The position numbers and the translations under genes are program-made. From contig JABFQZ010000011.1 of NCBI GenBank assembly GCA_013141435.1, positions 62,001 through 126,000 on the forward strand: a stretch of DNA of 64,000 nt, read 5' to 3'. Origin of the DNA: Ferruginibacter sp. (GTDB taxonomy: Bacteria > Bacteroidota > Bacteroidia > Chitinophagales > Chitinophagaceae). Shown here piece after piece: positions 28,567 through 38,600 of the stretch; the stretch's first letter is position 1; every line of letters begins with the position of its first letter. The notes under the pieces are model-generated. The model made no database searches. It was not told the origin of the DNA and saw nothing but the letters and a program-made list of their open reading frames with translations.

Positions 28567-28923
28567 TTAAATACTTTCGCCAAAGGTTAATAAATTGCCG
28601 TTTGGGTCTAACAAAGAAAATTCATTTTGCCCCCAAGGTCTTTTACCCAGTTTGCCATTTGGGTGAATTCTAGTTTCATTATCTAACAACGATTGGTAAT
28701 ACTCATCAATATTATCTATTCTTATATATACTTGCCCGTAATTTTCATTTGGATTAAGATCTTTAAACTCAAAAAAATGTATTTGAATGCTATCTTTTTC
28801 CATCATTAGATAACCATCGTAGTTGGAGATGCCAAATTCATGAAACCCTAATTGATTGCAATAAAAATTTCTTGTAAATTCTTTATCTACCATTGGTAAT
28901 TTGGGATGTATATTGGTAATCAT
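28567..28923 (-). CDS. VOC-family (glyoxalase/bleomycin-resistance-like) protein
   Basis: 118 residues, a single VOC pair of beta-alpha-beta-beta-beta modules: LPMVDKEFTRNFYCNQLGF, then IQIHFFEF, GQVYIRIDNIDEYY, and WGQNEFSLLDPNGNLLTFGE, with His and Glu at usual metal or ligand positions. Proteins of this size include bleomycin-binding proteins that sequester the drug as dimers, but also many of unknown substrate, so resistance is not claimed. Confidence 0.85.
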   Translation of the reverse strand: MITNIHPKLPMVDKEFTRNFYCNQLGFHEFGISNYDGYLMMEKDSIQIHFFEFKDLNPNENYGQVYIRIDNIDEYYQSLLDNETRIHPNGKLGKRPWGQNEFSLLDPNGNLLTFGESI

Positions 28924-29011
28924 ATTTAATATTTTTTATTTTGCTATTTGCCACACTACTTGTTACATTGCAAAAATACATATAGCAAATTTACACATCA
29001 AATAATAAAGT

Positions 29012-29878
29012 ATGTTTACAAATATGACCATAAAAGAATTATACAAAGCCTTTATAAAAACATTGCAGCAAATTTATGAAAGTAACGAAGCTACAGCTAT
29101 TGCTAATATTACGTTTGAAGAATATACCAGTTTAAAAAAAAATGAAATAATAACAAAAGGCGAAACAGAAGTTTCTGAAATTATAAAAGAAAAATTAAAT
29201 ACTGCACTAGAAAGATTATTGCAAAATGAGCCTTTACAATATATTTTAGAAAATGCATGGTTTTACAATTTACAATTTACTGTAAATAAAAATGTGCTTA
29301 TACCTAGGCCCGAAACAGAAGAATTAGTACTTGAAGCTATTAATTTTATTAGACAAAACAATAGCAAAACGATGATAGATATTGGTACTGGTAGTGGTTG
29401 TATTTCAATAGCTATAAAAAAAAATGCACCTACTGTAAAAGTAACTGCGGTAGATGTAAGCATAGATGCAATAAATATTGCTAAGCAAAATGCATTACAA
29501 AATTATACCGATATAGAATTTATTGAAATAAATTTTTTAGAAGAAAATAATTACGAAAAACTTATGCAGTACGATGTTATCATAAGTAATCCTCCATACA
29601 TACCCAACAAAGAAATTTTAGATAAAAATGTAGTACAATTTGAACCACACTTGGCATTATTTGTACCGCAAAACGACCCTTTAATTTTTTATAAAAAAAT
29701 ATTAAGTTTTGCCGATAAACACCTTACTGCAAAAGGAAAAATATTTTTAGAGGTACACGAAAATTTTGCAAAAGAAACCGCAGCAATTTTTACAAATAAA
29801 AATTACGAAGTGCAAGTAAAATTAGACATGCAAGGTAAAGAGAGAATGCTACTTATTTGTCGCTGCCAGATACCGTAG
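29012..29878 (+). CDS. prmC: Release-factor glutamine methyltransferase PrmC
   Basis: 288 residues. It methylates the Gln of the GGQ motif of RF1 and RF2 with S-adenosylmethionine. A helical N-terminal domain of about 90 residues leads to EPLQYILENAWFYNLQF and VLIPRPETEELV, then the SAM-binding DIGTGSGCISIAI and the catalytic NPPYIPNKE. Start at the first ATG; a second Met codon at 29024 is an alternative. The last 26 bases overlap the end of exbD on the other strand. Confidence 0.95.
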   Translation: MFTNMTIKELYKAFIKTLQQIYESNEATAIANITFEEYTSLKKNEIITKGETEVSEIIKEKLNTALERLLQNEPLQYILENAWFYNLQFTVNKNVLIPRPETEELVLEAINFIRQNNSKTMIDIGTGSGCISIAIKKNAPTVKVTAVDVSIDAINIAKQNALQNYTDIEFIEINFLEENNYEKLMQYDVIISNPPYIPNKEILDKNVVQFEPHLALFVPQNDPLIFYKKILSFADKHLTAKGKIFLEVHENFAKETAAIFTNKNYEVQVKLDMQGKERMLLICRCQIP

Positions 29879-30263
29879 CCGATGTAGTAGCACCAAGCTT
29901 TCTAGCCACTTTCATTACCCTTACTATTTCGCCCCACTGAGCTATAGAATCGGCATTTATTACAACTGCAGGTTTTATACTATCACCTTCGTTTATAAAT
30001 TTACGCAAAGCACTCTCCAACGAATCTGGTATTATTTTAGTAGCCCCTACAAATATACTTTTATCTTTATCTACGCTTACTACTACACTTTGTTTTTGTT
30101 TGGTATCGCTTTTTGCCTTTGGCACACTCATTTTTATTACATTAGGATTAGCCAATGTAGATATCATCAAAAAAAACATCAACAATATAAATAAAATATC
30201 GTTCAATGGTCCTGTGTCCACTTCAGAATGTTCGTCTCTAAATTTATTTTTTCGTAATGCCAT
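29853..30263 (-). CDS. exbD: ExbD/TolR-family biopolymer transport protein
   Basis: 136 residues. One N-terminal membrane helix preceded by a charged stretch, with the conserved Asp in VDTGPLNDILFILLMFFLMIS used for proton-driven motion, and a periplasmic domain (VVVSVDKDKSIFVGATKI, ending in the SATVSGS region). It works with the ExbB-like protein encoded upstream on the same strand to energise TonB-dependent transport or envelope tethering. No tonB is near. Confidence 0.93.
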   Translation of the reverse strand: MALRKNKFRDEHSEVDTGPLNDILFILLMFFLMISTLANPNVIKMSVPKAKSDTKQKQSVVVSVDKDKSIFVGATKIIPDSLESALRKFINEGDSIKPAVVINADSIAQWGEIVRVMKVARKLGATTSATVSGSDK

Positions 30264-30269
30264 TTTAGT

Positions 30270-30302
30270 ATTGAGATATTAGTATTGAGTATTGAGATGA
30301 TA
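30270..30302. repeat. Heptanucleotide tandem repeat between exbB and exbD
   Basis: Units TTGAGAT, ATTAGTA, TTGAGTA, TTGAGAT and GATAG follow with period seven. The run lies in the 83-base spacer between the two genes of one operon. Confidence 0.65.
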
Positions 30303-30346
30303 GTTTGTAAACTGACAATTGCCCTTTGTTAACAGCCTACTGCTAA

Positions 30347-31024
30347 CTACCTTGTTGGTTCTTGCAAAATATCTACAAATTCGCTACTAGCTGCTTCCAT
30401 TTTATTAGCACATCTATTTATTTGAGTATCTAAAAAACTATAACCTAAGTAAGCTAACATACCTATTATTAACCCACTTGCCGATGTAATTAATTTTATA
30501 TACATAGCATCGGCAATTTGACTTATAGATGGATTGCTAATAGTAGCAAACTCTTTTAATAAAATAACCAACCCTACAATTGTACCTACAAACCCAAACA
30601 ATGGAGCAATACGAGCTATTACCGAAAGTATGTTTAGGTTTTTTTCCATTTTATACAATTCCAATTTGCCTACATTATCCATACTTTTTTCAATAGCATC
30701 TATAGGCTTACCAATACGTTGTATGCCTTTATCTATCATACGAGCAACGGGGTTATCTTTATTTTTAGCAAGACTTCGAGCTGCCGATACATTGCCAGAA
30801 GTTATTTGATCTCTTATTATACTCATAAAATTTTCATCGGGAGCATTGGCTTTTTTTATTACCAATAACCTTTCTATAAAAACATAAATAGCAAGTGCAA
30901 ATAAAATACCAAGCGGTATCATTATTGGGCCACCTTTACTTAACATTCCAAAAACCGTTTCCGACTTTATGGAAGCGGAAGTTGCAACTACTGCACTATC
31001 TATTTGCAAAAAAATATTGAGCAT
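30347..31024 (-). CDS. exbB: ExbB/MotA/TolQ-family proton channel protein
   Basis: 225 residues with three membrane helices: one near residue 36-55 and two in the C-terminal half (about 137-155 and 175-200). The family pattern is seen in LSVIARIAPLFGFVGTIVGLV and in the following GLIIGMLAYLGYSFL. With ExbD it forms the proton-driven motor of the inner membrane. The gene precedes exbD. Confidence 0.93.
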   Translation of the reverse strand: MLNIFLQIDSAVVATSASIKSETVFGMLSKGGPIMIPLGILFALAIYVFIERLLVIKKANAPDENFMSIIRDQITSGNVSAARSLAKNKDNPVARMIDKGIQRIGKPIDAIEKSMDNVGKLELYKMEKNLNILSVIARIAPLFGFVGTIVGLVILLKEFATISNPSISQIADAMYIKLITSASGLIIGMLAYLGYSFLDTQINRCANKMEAASSEFVDILQEPTR

Positions 31025-31320
31025 ATTTATAAAGTATTGTTTTTTAAATATTAATTAGCAAGTATTATACCAATTACTTTAAAACGAAAGTAATTTTAAA
31101 ATGATAAAAAAATTGTTAATTTTAAAATATTAGTACAACCTTTGCGTTAAAGCTAACATTTGTATTATTCTAAAAAATGAAGGTATAAACTTATTAAAAT
31201 ATATTCTAACACTCATTAAATTTAATTTGTAAATAAAAAATTGATATGCTCCATATCTAATTTCATAATTTATACAATTTATTATATATATTTGAACCTG
31301 TAACTAATTTAAATTACCCC

Positions 31321-31956
31321 TTGCACAATTCCATTTACTTAGCCGACGACCATGCCATTGTAGCACAAGGCGTAGCTAACATATTACAATCACTACCATG
31401 TGTGCAAGAGGTCGCAATATTTAATTCGGGTAAGGCTTTATACCAAGCTGTATTACAAAAAAAGCCGTCGCTAATTATTTTAGACATAGAAATGCCAGAG
31501 TGGACAGGCATTGATACCCTCAAAAAATTAAGAGAAAATAACGATATACCATGCATTATGCTAAGTATGAGCGATGAAAAATACATTATTAAAGAGTGTA
31601 TGAAATTAGGCGCAAATGGCTTTATGCCCAAAGATTGTAATGTAGTAGAATTAGGCGAAGCAATAGATGTTGTGCTAGATGGAGGAACATATTTAGGCGA
31701 AAAAATATTAAAAATATTAGCAGTAAAAAAAACAGATACCAACGACGTATTTGAGCTAGAAGCAGAAATTACCAAAAGAGAACTAGAAATATTAGCACAT
31801 ATTTGCGATGGATTAACATGCAAAGAAATAGCTGATAAATTATACCTTAGCCCACGTACTGTAGAAACCCACAAGAAAAGTATTATGGCAAAATTTGATG
31901 CACATTCTACTGGAAAATTAATATCGTTGGCTATCAAAAATAAATTTGTAATATAA
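31321..31956 (+). CDS. NarL/LuxR-family response regulator
   Basis: 211 residues, read from a TTG codon placed like the usual start of a receiver domain (HNSIYLADDHAIV). Receiver features: the DD pair, phosphoacceptor Asp in LIILDIEMPEWTG, Ser in MLSMSDE and Lys in MPKDCN. The C-terminal LuxR helix-turn-helix is seen in ITKRELEILAHICDG and CKEIADKLYLSPRTVETHKK. It overlaps the next gene, a kinase of the matching type, by one base (TAATG), so they are translated together. A TATATTTG element at 31287-31294 may be its -7 promoter box. It is the best candidate for binding the operator shared by the next two units. Confidence 0.93.
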   Translation: MHNSIYLADDHAIVAQGVANILQSLPCVQEVAIFNSGKALYQAVLQKKPSLIILDIEMPEWTGIDTLKKLRENNDIPCIMLSMSDEKYIIKECMKLGANGFMPKDCNVVELGEAIDVVLDGGTYLGEKILKILAVKKTDTNDVFELEAEITKRELEILAHICDGLTCKEIADKLYLSPRTVETHKKSIMAKFDAHSTGKLISLAIKNKFVI

Positions 31957-33686
31957 TGCAAAAATTATTTTTGTACCTGTTATTGCTTTTTTACAGCAGT
32001 TTTTTGTTTGCCCAAAACAAAGATGTTATAAATAGAATAGCTGCAATTGAAAAAAGTAAAGCATCTGTAGAGTTTATAACTGAATTAAAAAAAATACTTG
32101 CCACATCTAATATATCTAACGAAGATAATATGGCAGTGCAAACAACATTGGTACACCAATACCAAGCACTGCAAATGTGGGATACATGCTTAAACTATTG
32201 CCAAGCCCAAGTTATAATAGCACATAAACAAAAAAACACTTTAGCCGAAGCTACTTTTTATAAACTTATAGGTGGTACTTATTATTTTATACCAAAAAAA
32301 GATAAAGCCATAGAGTATTGGAACAAGAGCATAGCACTCAGTGAACCTAATAATTTTTCGCTTTTATTAGAAATGTGTTATCACAACATTGGAGTTATAT
32401 ATTTAGAAGAAGTAAAATACGATAAGGCAGAAAGCTATTTAGAAAATGCATACAAAATTGGTCTATCCAATAATCCAAAAACTGCTGCAGGCAATTTATT
32501 ACATACAAGACTATTGGCTACATTATATTCATTAACAAAACGCTTTGAAAAAGCAGAAAATAAATATCTAGAAACAATATCAAATTGCGAATTAGCAAAA
32601 GATACGCCAATGCTTGCAGAAACATTAATGTTTTATTCAAAAATATTAATCGACAAAAAAGATTTTGCAAATGCACTAAAAACAAGTGGAGATGCTTTAG
32701 CATATACAAGAAAACTAAGTGGAATAGAAATGATAAGAACTGCTTTAACCATACACTCCGAAAATTTATTTAAAGCAGGAAAATATAAAGAAGCAAACGA
32801 TTTAAAAGAAGAATTAATAAATGTAGTATCCAAAAGGTACAGTGTAGATTTAACAAACAAAATTGGTGAAGCCGAAGCCAAATTTAAAAATGCTGAAACA
32901 ATACACGAAAAAAAATTAGCCATATTAAACGCAAAAAAAGAAAAGCAGATTTACACTTTTAGTTTTTTGGGGTTACTTTCAATAAGTGGTTTTGTGTTTT
33001 ATTATATGTATCAAAAACGTATAGCAAAACAAAAAGCAGATATTCAAAAAGCTCAAATACAATTTGTGTTAGATGGCGAAGAAAAAGAACGTACACGTAT
33101 AGCCAAAGACCTGCACGACGGTATTGTGCAAGACCTTACAGGTATAAAACTACAACTAAATGCAGGTATAAATGATGATGCATTTGTACATAAAAAAATA
33201 GTAATAGATGCTGTAGAATCTTTAGATAAAGCAAGCAAAGAAGTACGCAATATATCGTACCAAATGATGCCTGCTACGCTTACACAACTTGGGCTTTTAC
33301 CAGCCTTAGACGATTTGCTAAAAAGAGTACTTACACCTAGCAATATCAATTACGATTTCGAGCAAATAGGCATTGCTAAAAGATTGCCAGATAATATAGA
33401 AGTAAGTATTTTTAGAATTACGCAAGAGTTGCTAAATAATGTGCTAAAACACAGCCAAGCCAATTTTGTATCCTTACTAATTACGATAAAAGAAGAAGTA
33501 GTAACCATGATATTTGAAGACAATGGAAAAGGCTTTGATGCTGCCACAATAAAAAAAGGCATTGGGTTTAGCAGCCTTAGCTCCAGAGTAGAGCTACTAC
33601 ATGGCGATATAAAATACGAAAAAGCAGATGGTGTTGGTACAATGGCAATTGTAAAAATACCCGTTATTTATAGCACTGCTAAATAA
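31956..33686 (+). CDS. TPR-sensor histidine kinase 1 (HisKA_3 type)
   Basis: 576 residues. Signal peptide 1-20 (ending FAQN), then about 300 residues of TPR-like helical repeats outside the membrane (FYKLIGGTYYFIPKKDKAIEYW and similar), one membrane helix near 329-349, a short coiled linker, HisKA_3 with KDLHDGIVQDLTG (His near 387), and HATPase with RITQELLNNVLKHSQA and EDNGKGFD. TPR sensors of this type usually read protein or peptide ligands in the periplasm (family knowledge). The catalytic part is DNA-identical to that of the next kinase over bases 33054-33634. Confidence 0.95.
   Translation: MQKLFLYLLLLFYSSFLFAQNKDVINRIAAIEKSKASVEFITELKKILATSNISNEDNMAVQTTLVHQYQALQMWDTCLNYCQAQVIIAHKQKNTLAEATFYKLIGGTYYFIPKKDKAIEYWNKSIALSEPNNFSLLLEMCYHNIGVIYLEEVKYDKAESYLENAYKIGLSNNPKTAAGNLLHTRLLATLYSLTKRFEKAENKYLETISNCELAKDTPMLAETLMFYSKILIDKKDFANALKTSGDALAYTRKLSGIEMIRTALTIHSENLFKAGKYKEANDLKEELINVVSKRYSVDLTNKIGEAEAKFKNAETIHEKKLAILNAKKEKQIYTFSFLGLLSISGFVFYYMYQKRIAKQKADIQKAQIQFVLDGEEKERTRIAKDLHDGIVQDLTGIKLQLNAGINDDAFVHKKIVIDAVESLDKASKEVRNISYQMMPATLTQLGLLPALDDLLKRVLTPSNINYDFEQIGIAKRLPDNIEVSIFRITQELLNNVLKHSQANFVSLLITIKEEVVTMIFEDNGKGFDAATIKKGIGFSSLSSRVELLHGDIKYEKADGVGTMAIVKIPVIYSTAK
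33054..33634 (+). repeat. Duplicated kinase catalytic segment, copy 1
   Basis: I read 581 bases identical to 34937-35517 (offset 1883). The match starts at CAAATACAATTTG just after the membrane helix linker and ends where GGTGTTGG here differs from GGTGTAGG there. The last codons after that are only similar. The two genes differ fully upstream of the segment. Confidence 0.9.
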
Positions 33687-33723
33687 TCATAAAACCTACC
33701 CAACTATTTTCCTAGTTTAAAAA

Positions 33724-33771
33724 ATACCGTAAACTACGTATATGTAGATAATTTTTAATATGCAACTTTAC
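33724..33771 (+). promoter_or_regulatory. Operator and promoter of kinase 2
   Basis: Operator ATACCGTAAACTACGTAT (33724-33741), then 17 bases, then TATGCAACTTTAC (33759-33771), 19 bases before the ATG. The operator is the reverse complement of the one at 35594-35611 with a single mismatch, and the 13-mer is shared with one mismatch. The imperfect dyad (TACGTA/TACGGTA halves) fits a dimeric NarL-type regulator. Regulator identity is inferred. Confidence 0.65.
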
Positions 33772-33790
33772 CTCACTCAAATTATCTTCC

Positions 33791-35551
33791 ATGCGCAAAA
33801 CTTTACAAATTATTATTTTCATTTTACTTACATTTCATACGTTTGCTCAAAATTTTGAAGATAGTCTTAGTCTATACAACAATAAAGCTACAGATACCAT
33901 TTCTTTAAACAAATTAATAAGTTTTTGTTTTAATAATAAATCTGTAATTCCAGAACTAGCTTTTAGTTACTCCCAATTAGCACTAGCAAAAAGCAAACAA
34001 TTGGGTTCAAAACATTGCGAAGCTAGGAGTATAACTAACCTCGGTTCTATAGAAACTAACAGAAGTAATTATGCCGAAGCATTAAAATATTATTTAGAAA
34101 GCTTAGCAATAAATGAACAATTACATTTTGCAAAAGGTATATTACTTAGCAAAAATAACATTGCAGAAGTGTATGGCTATTTGAAGAAACCAAAATTGCA
34201 ATATCAATTTTTAAAAGAAGCTGAGTTAATTGCAATACAAAATAATTTAGAAGAAGAATTAGGGATTGTAAAAACGAATATGTCTATTTATTATTCAAAT
34301 ATTGGTAATTTTAGAACTGCTTTTATTGAACAAAAAAATGCAATAATAATAAACGAAAAGTATAATAAATTTTCTGAAGTTTCTTTAGGATATTCAAATG
34401 CTGGTGCATATCTATTTTATTTAAATAAAATGGATAGTGCAATTTTGTATTATAATTTATCAAAATCTATTGGCGAAAAAATTCATGACCAAAAATCAAT
34501 AGCATTAAGCTGGGCAAACCTTGCCGAAGCTTTCCAAACAAAAACCCTAACAGATACCGCAATAATATATTACGACAAAGCAATCGTAATAGCAAAGCAA
34601 AACAAATTAAAAGATATTTTATCTTTTTGCTACGAGCAACTTTCGGCTATTTACAAAAAAAAGAAAGATTTTCAAAAAGCATTACTATTTACCACTCTAA
34701 AACAAAATGTAAAAGATTCTATTTTAAACATTAGTATTTCAAAACAAATATCCGAATCGCAAACAAAATACGAAACAGCAAAAAAAGAGAAACTAATACT
34801 ACAACAACAATTGGCATTAAATAAAAAAAATTATTTGATAGCAGGCATACTTTGCTTGCTTTTTATAACAGGTTTGCTTTTTTATTATTTTAATAAAACC
34901 CGTATTGCAAAACAACAAGCACAATTACAACAAACACAAATACAATTTGTGTTAGATGGCGAAGAAAAAGAACGTACACGTATAGCCAAAGACCTGCACG
35001 ACGGTATTGTGCAAGACCTTACAGGTATAAAACTACAACTAAATGCAGGTATAAATGATGATGCATTTGTACATAAAAAAATAGTAATAGATGCTGTAGA
35101 ATCTTTAGATAAAGCAAGCAAAGAAGTACGCAATATATCGTACCAAATGATGCCTGCTACGCTTACACAACTTGGGCTTTTACCAGCCTTAGACGATTTG
35201 CTAAAAAGAGTACTTACACCTAGCAATATCAATTACGATTTCGAGCAAATAGGCATTGCTAAAAGATTGCCAGATAATATAGAAGTAAGTATTTTTAGAA
35301 TTACGCAAGAGTTGCTAAATAATGTGCTAAAACACAGCCAAGCCAATTTTGTATCCTTACTAATTACGATAAAAGAAGAAGTAGTAACCATGATATTTGA
35401 AGACAATGGAAAAGGCTTTGATGCTGCCACAATAAAAAAAGGCATTGGGTTTAGCAGCCTTAGCTCCAGAGTAGAGCTACTACATGGCGATATAAAATAC
35501 GAAAAAGCAGATGGTGTAGGTACAATGGCAATAATAAAAATACCGATTTAA
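33791..35551 (+). CDS. TPR-sensor histidine kinase 2 (HisKA_3 type)
   Basis: 586 residues, same layout as kinase 1: signal peptide 1-19 (ending TFAQN), TPR-like repeats to about 330 (SITNLGSIETNRSNYAEALK and similar), one membrane helix near 352-372, HisKA_3 with KDLHDGIVQDLTG (His near 403) and HATPase. The sensor half is clearly different in sequence from that of kinase 1, while the catalytic half is the same protein except for one residue near the end (Val to Ile in the last strand). Both kinases should therefore address the same response regulator, at 31321, with two different inputs. No second regulator lies next to it. Confidence 0.95.
   Translation: MRKTLQIIIFILLTFHTFAQNFEDSLSLYNNKATDTISLNKLISFCFNNKSVIPELAFSYSQLALAKSKQLGSKHCEARSITNLGSIETNRSNYAEALKYYLESLAINEQLHFAKGILLSKNNIAEVYGYLKKPKLQYQFLKEAELIAIQNNLEEELGIVKTNMSIYYSNIGNFRTAFIEQKNAIIINEKYNKFSEVSLGYSNAGAYLFYLNKMDSAILYYNLSKSIGEKIHDQKSIALSWANLAEAFQTKTLTDTAIIYYDKAIVIAKQNKLKDILSFCYEQLSAIYKKKKDFQKALLFTTLKQNVKDSILNISISKQISESQTKYETAKKEKLILQQQLALNKKNYLIAGILCLLFITGLLFYYFNKTRIAKQQAQLQQTQIQFVLDGEEKERTRIAKDLHDGIVQDLTGIKLQLNAGINDDAFVHKKIVIDAVESLDKASKEVRNISYQMMPATLTQLGLLPALDDLLKRVLTPSNINYDFEQIGIAKRLPDNIEVSIFRITQELLNNVLKHSQANFVSLLITIKEEVVTMIFEDNGKGFDAATIKKGIGFSSLSSRVELLHGDIKYEKADGVGTMAIIKIPI
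34937..35517 (+). repeat. Duplicated kinase catalytic segment, copy 2
   Basis: Identical to 33054-33634 as far as read by eye. No synonymous difference was found in 581 bases, although the flanking coding sequence is unlike. That points to recent gene conversion or a recent partial duplication. Confidence 0.9.
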
Positions 35552-35593
35552 ACGCTCCTATACTCTCTTCACAATTTATTTACAATACAAAAA

Positions 35594-35642
35594 ATACGTA
35601 ATTTACGGTATATGCCATGCCATATTTATTATGCAATTTTAC
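35594..35642 (+). promoter_or_regulatory. Operator and promoter of the giant LamG protein gene
   Basis: Operator ATACGTAATTTACGGTAT (35594-35611), then 18 bases, then TATGCAATTTTAC (35630-35642), 22 bases before the ATG. It is the inverted counterpart of the element before kinase 2. The spacing between operator and 13-mer differs by only one base. Confidence 0.65.
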
Positions 35643-35664
35643 TGCTTAATAAAAACCTACACCC

Positions 35665-38600
35665 ATGCGCTTTATCTACCTATTATTTTTAAACTTTTTT
35701 GTTAGTACTGCCATTGCACAATTACCCGTAACATCTGGCAATGTACTTTGGCTAAAAGCCGATGCAGCCGTATATACAGATGTAGCAGCAACTACATTAG
35801 CAACTAGTGGACAAACAGTAGCACAATGGAACGACCAAAGTGGCAATACAGCTCATGCTATTTGTACACCTGTAGGTTACAGACCAACTTTTGTAACAAA
35901 TGCCATTAACGGTAAGCCAGTATTGCGTTTTACAAATAATTATTTGCAAACACCCAATATTGATTTAAGTACCACAGATAAAACCGATATATATGTGGTA
36001 TACAAATCTGTAGCACCAAATACCAATTGGGAAACAGTTGTTGAACACGGAGCAGATTTTAATACGTACGTAGGCTTTAATATTTTTGAAAATGCTCAAA
36101 CAGTACCCTACACAGGCATTTACACTGGCAGTAGTGGTGGTGGTTTCAATACAAAAAATTATCCCTTTAAAGCAAATGAGTTTAAAATTGTAAACAGTAG
36201 TTTTGATAAAGCTGCTGCTGTAAATGCAAAAACCAATTTGCGTATAAATAGCAAAGACATTACTTTGTTCGATCAAAATAATGCATCTGGTTCTGGCAAT
36301 TTTGCAAACTATCCTTTATACATTGGTAATAGAGGTAATGCAGTTGGCTCTTATCCTTTAAGTGGCGATATAGCTGAAATTATTTTATACAACCGCAAAC
36401 TAACTCCTACCGAAAAAACACAAATAGAAACTTACCTAAATACAAAATACAATATTGCTTGTAATGTAAATACTCCATTGCCTGGCAGTGGCAATTGTTT
36501 GCAAATGGGCAACTATGGTGCTTATGCACAAGATGATGCAGATATTGATTTTGGCGCAAATGATTTTAGCGTAGAGTTTTGGACTATGAAAAGAGCATTG
36601 AGCAGCAACTATAGTAATGTTGGTTGTATTAATAAATGGAATACTAGTGCAACACCTGGCACTAATGAATGGTCAATTATAACATCTACAAATGGTACAG
36701 ATAATATACCTAGCTTTACCATAGAAAGCGGCACTACCAGTTATACAGTCAATGCTACTACAAGTTTACCAATTAATAAATGGTACCATATTGTTGCAGT
36801 CAAAGAAAATACTAATTTAAAAATATATGTCAATGGAATTTTAGAAGGCACAACTATTATACCTGCTAATACAAGTATAAATAATGTTGCAAACAGAAAT
36901 TTATTAATGGGTTATTATCCAAATGGATATGCCAACAATTCTAATTTAGACGAAGTACGCATTTGGAATACAGCACTTTCACAAACTACCATTAGAGATT
37001 GGATGTGTAAAAAAGAAACCGCACTACATCCAAATCATGCAATGCTTACTCGTTATTATAAATTTGATGAAACAAGCGGAACAATATTTGGTAATCAAAT
37101 AAATAATTGTGTAACCGAAGCTTATGGCAATGGAGGTATATTAACCACAAGCGGAGCGCCTATTGGCGATAACAGTGCTTACAATTATACCGCAAACACT
37201 GGTACTGCAAATATTAATATTGGTACGCCAACCGACAATTTTACCGCTACAATGAATGCTGGTACTAGTGCAGGTATACATGTGTATGGTGTAAACGAAT
37301 TACCCAACAATCAAAATTTTCCTGGTATTGTGGGCAATAATAAATATGCAGGTGTTTTTGTAGTAAATGGAAATGGGGCTGCTACCTATAATGCCACATA
37401 CAATTATACAAATAATACCGCAGTAAATCCAACAAACGAACCTACATTAAAATTATACAAACGTACCGATAATGCTGCCACAGCTTGGAGTGCAGCCAGT
37501 AATCAAACACTAAATACTGGTACAAAAACAATAACCGCTACTGGGCAAAACACTGAATATCTTTTGGCAAGTGCAATAACGCCTGTACCACCAACATGCT
37601 ATGGTACATTCAATAATGCAGCCGATTTAATTGTAGATGCAGCGTCACAACACCCTTCTCAATTATTAGATAGTTTGGTAAATAATTTTACTTATGAAAT
37701 GTGGGTAAACCCCAGTCAACCTTTAGGAGGTGGAGGTACAAGTGGTGATAGATACATTGTTTGGCCAGAGCAAGCAACAGCATGGGGTAAAAGTGGTTAT
37801 GGCATAGGTGTTGCAATAGGTACAAATGGCATTAGAGTGTATGCACATGCTGCTGGATATTTAGTTTCGCAGTTAAGTTCCTCTTATACATTTACAGGAT
37901 GGACTCATGTGGCTGTAGTGATGCAAAATAGTACACCATTTATTTATATCAATGGCTTACCAGTAGCAGCTGGTACGGGTCCAATAGGGACTGTAAGAGC
38001 TAGCGATGGTTATATTAATACCAATTATTATAATCAATATTTTGGTAGTTCTACCGATTTTCGATTATGGAATTATGCAAGAAGCGGCTCAGAAATTATG
38101 AACAATATGAATGCCTTAGTAGCGCCAAATAGCACTGGCTTGGTAAGTAATTTTATTTTTGAAAATTTATATAATGGCAATGGCCAAATTGTAAAAAATA
38201 GGAGCACAAATTTGCCATTACTTAATTTGGATAAAATTACATCAGGCACACATAACACTCCATCATTCAATTGTAATGGCAATAATTTCCCTGCTGTAGT
38301 TGCGCCAAATTGTGGTGCAAAATTTAATGGTACCAATAGCTCAGTGAGTATTATCAATTCTCCTACAACTATGCCAAATAAAGGCACTATCGAGTTTTGG
38401 ATGAACCAACCTTCGTTCAGTGATTGGCAAATTCCACTATCTACATTTAGCCCAACAGTAAATGCAGGTACATTTACAAATGGTATGTATTTTCAAACTT
38501 ATGCAAACGGAAATTTGTATTTTATTTATGCAAGTAGTTATTCAGTTTATGGCATTGAGTTACTAGGCACTTTAACTCCAAATAAAAGTTATCATGTAGC

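Noticed and set aside
28567-28923. Bleomycin resistance gene
   Set aside because: The protein is a VOC family member, but substrate-specific residues cannot be judged, so no resistance is claimed.
31335-31961. 208-codon open frame antisense to the response regulator
   Set aside because: It mirrors the regulator, has Ser/Ile-rich low-complexity composition and no family features; the plus-strand gene is certain.
33053-35232. Antisense frames of 98-115 codons inside both kinase genes
   Set aside because: They occur twice only because the kinase segment is duplicated, and they lie opposite conserved catalytic motifs.
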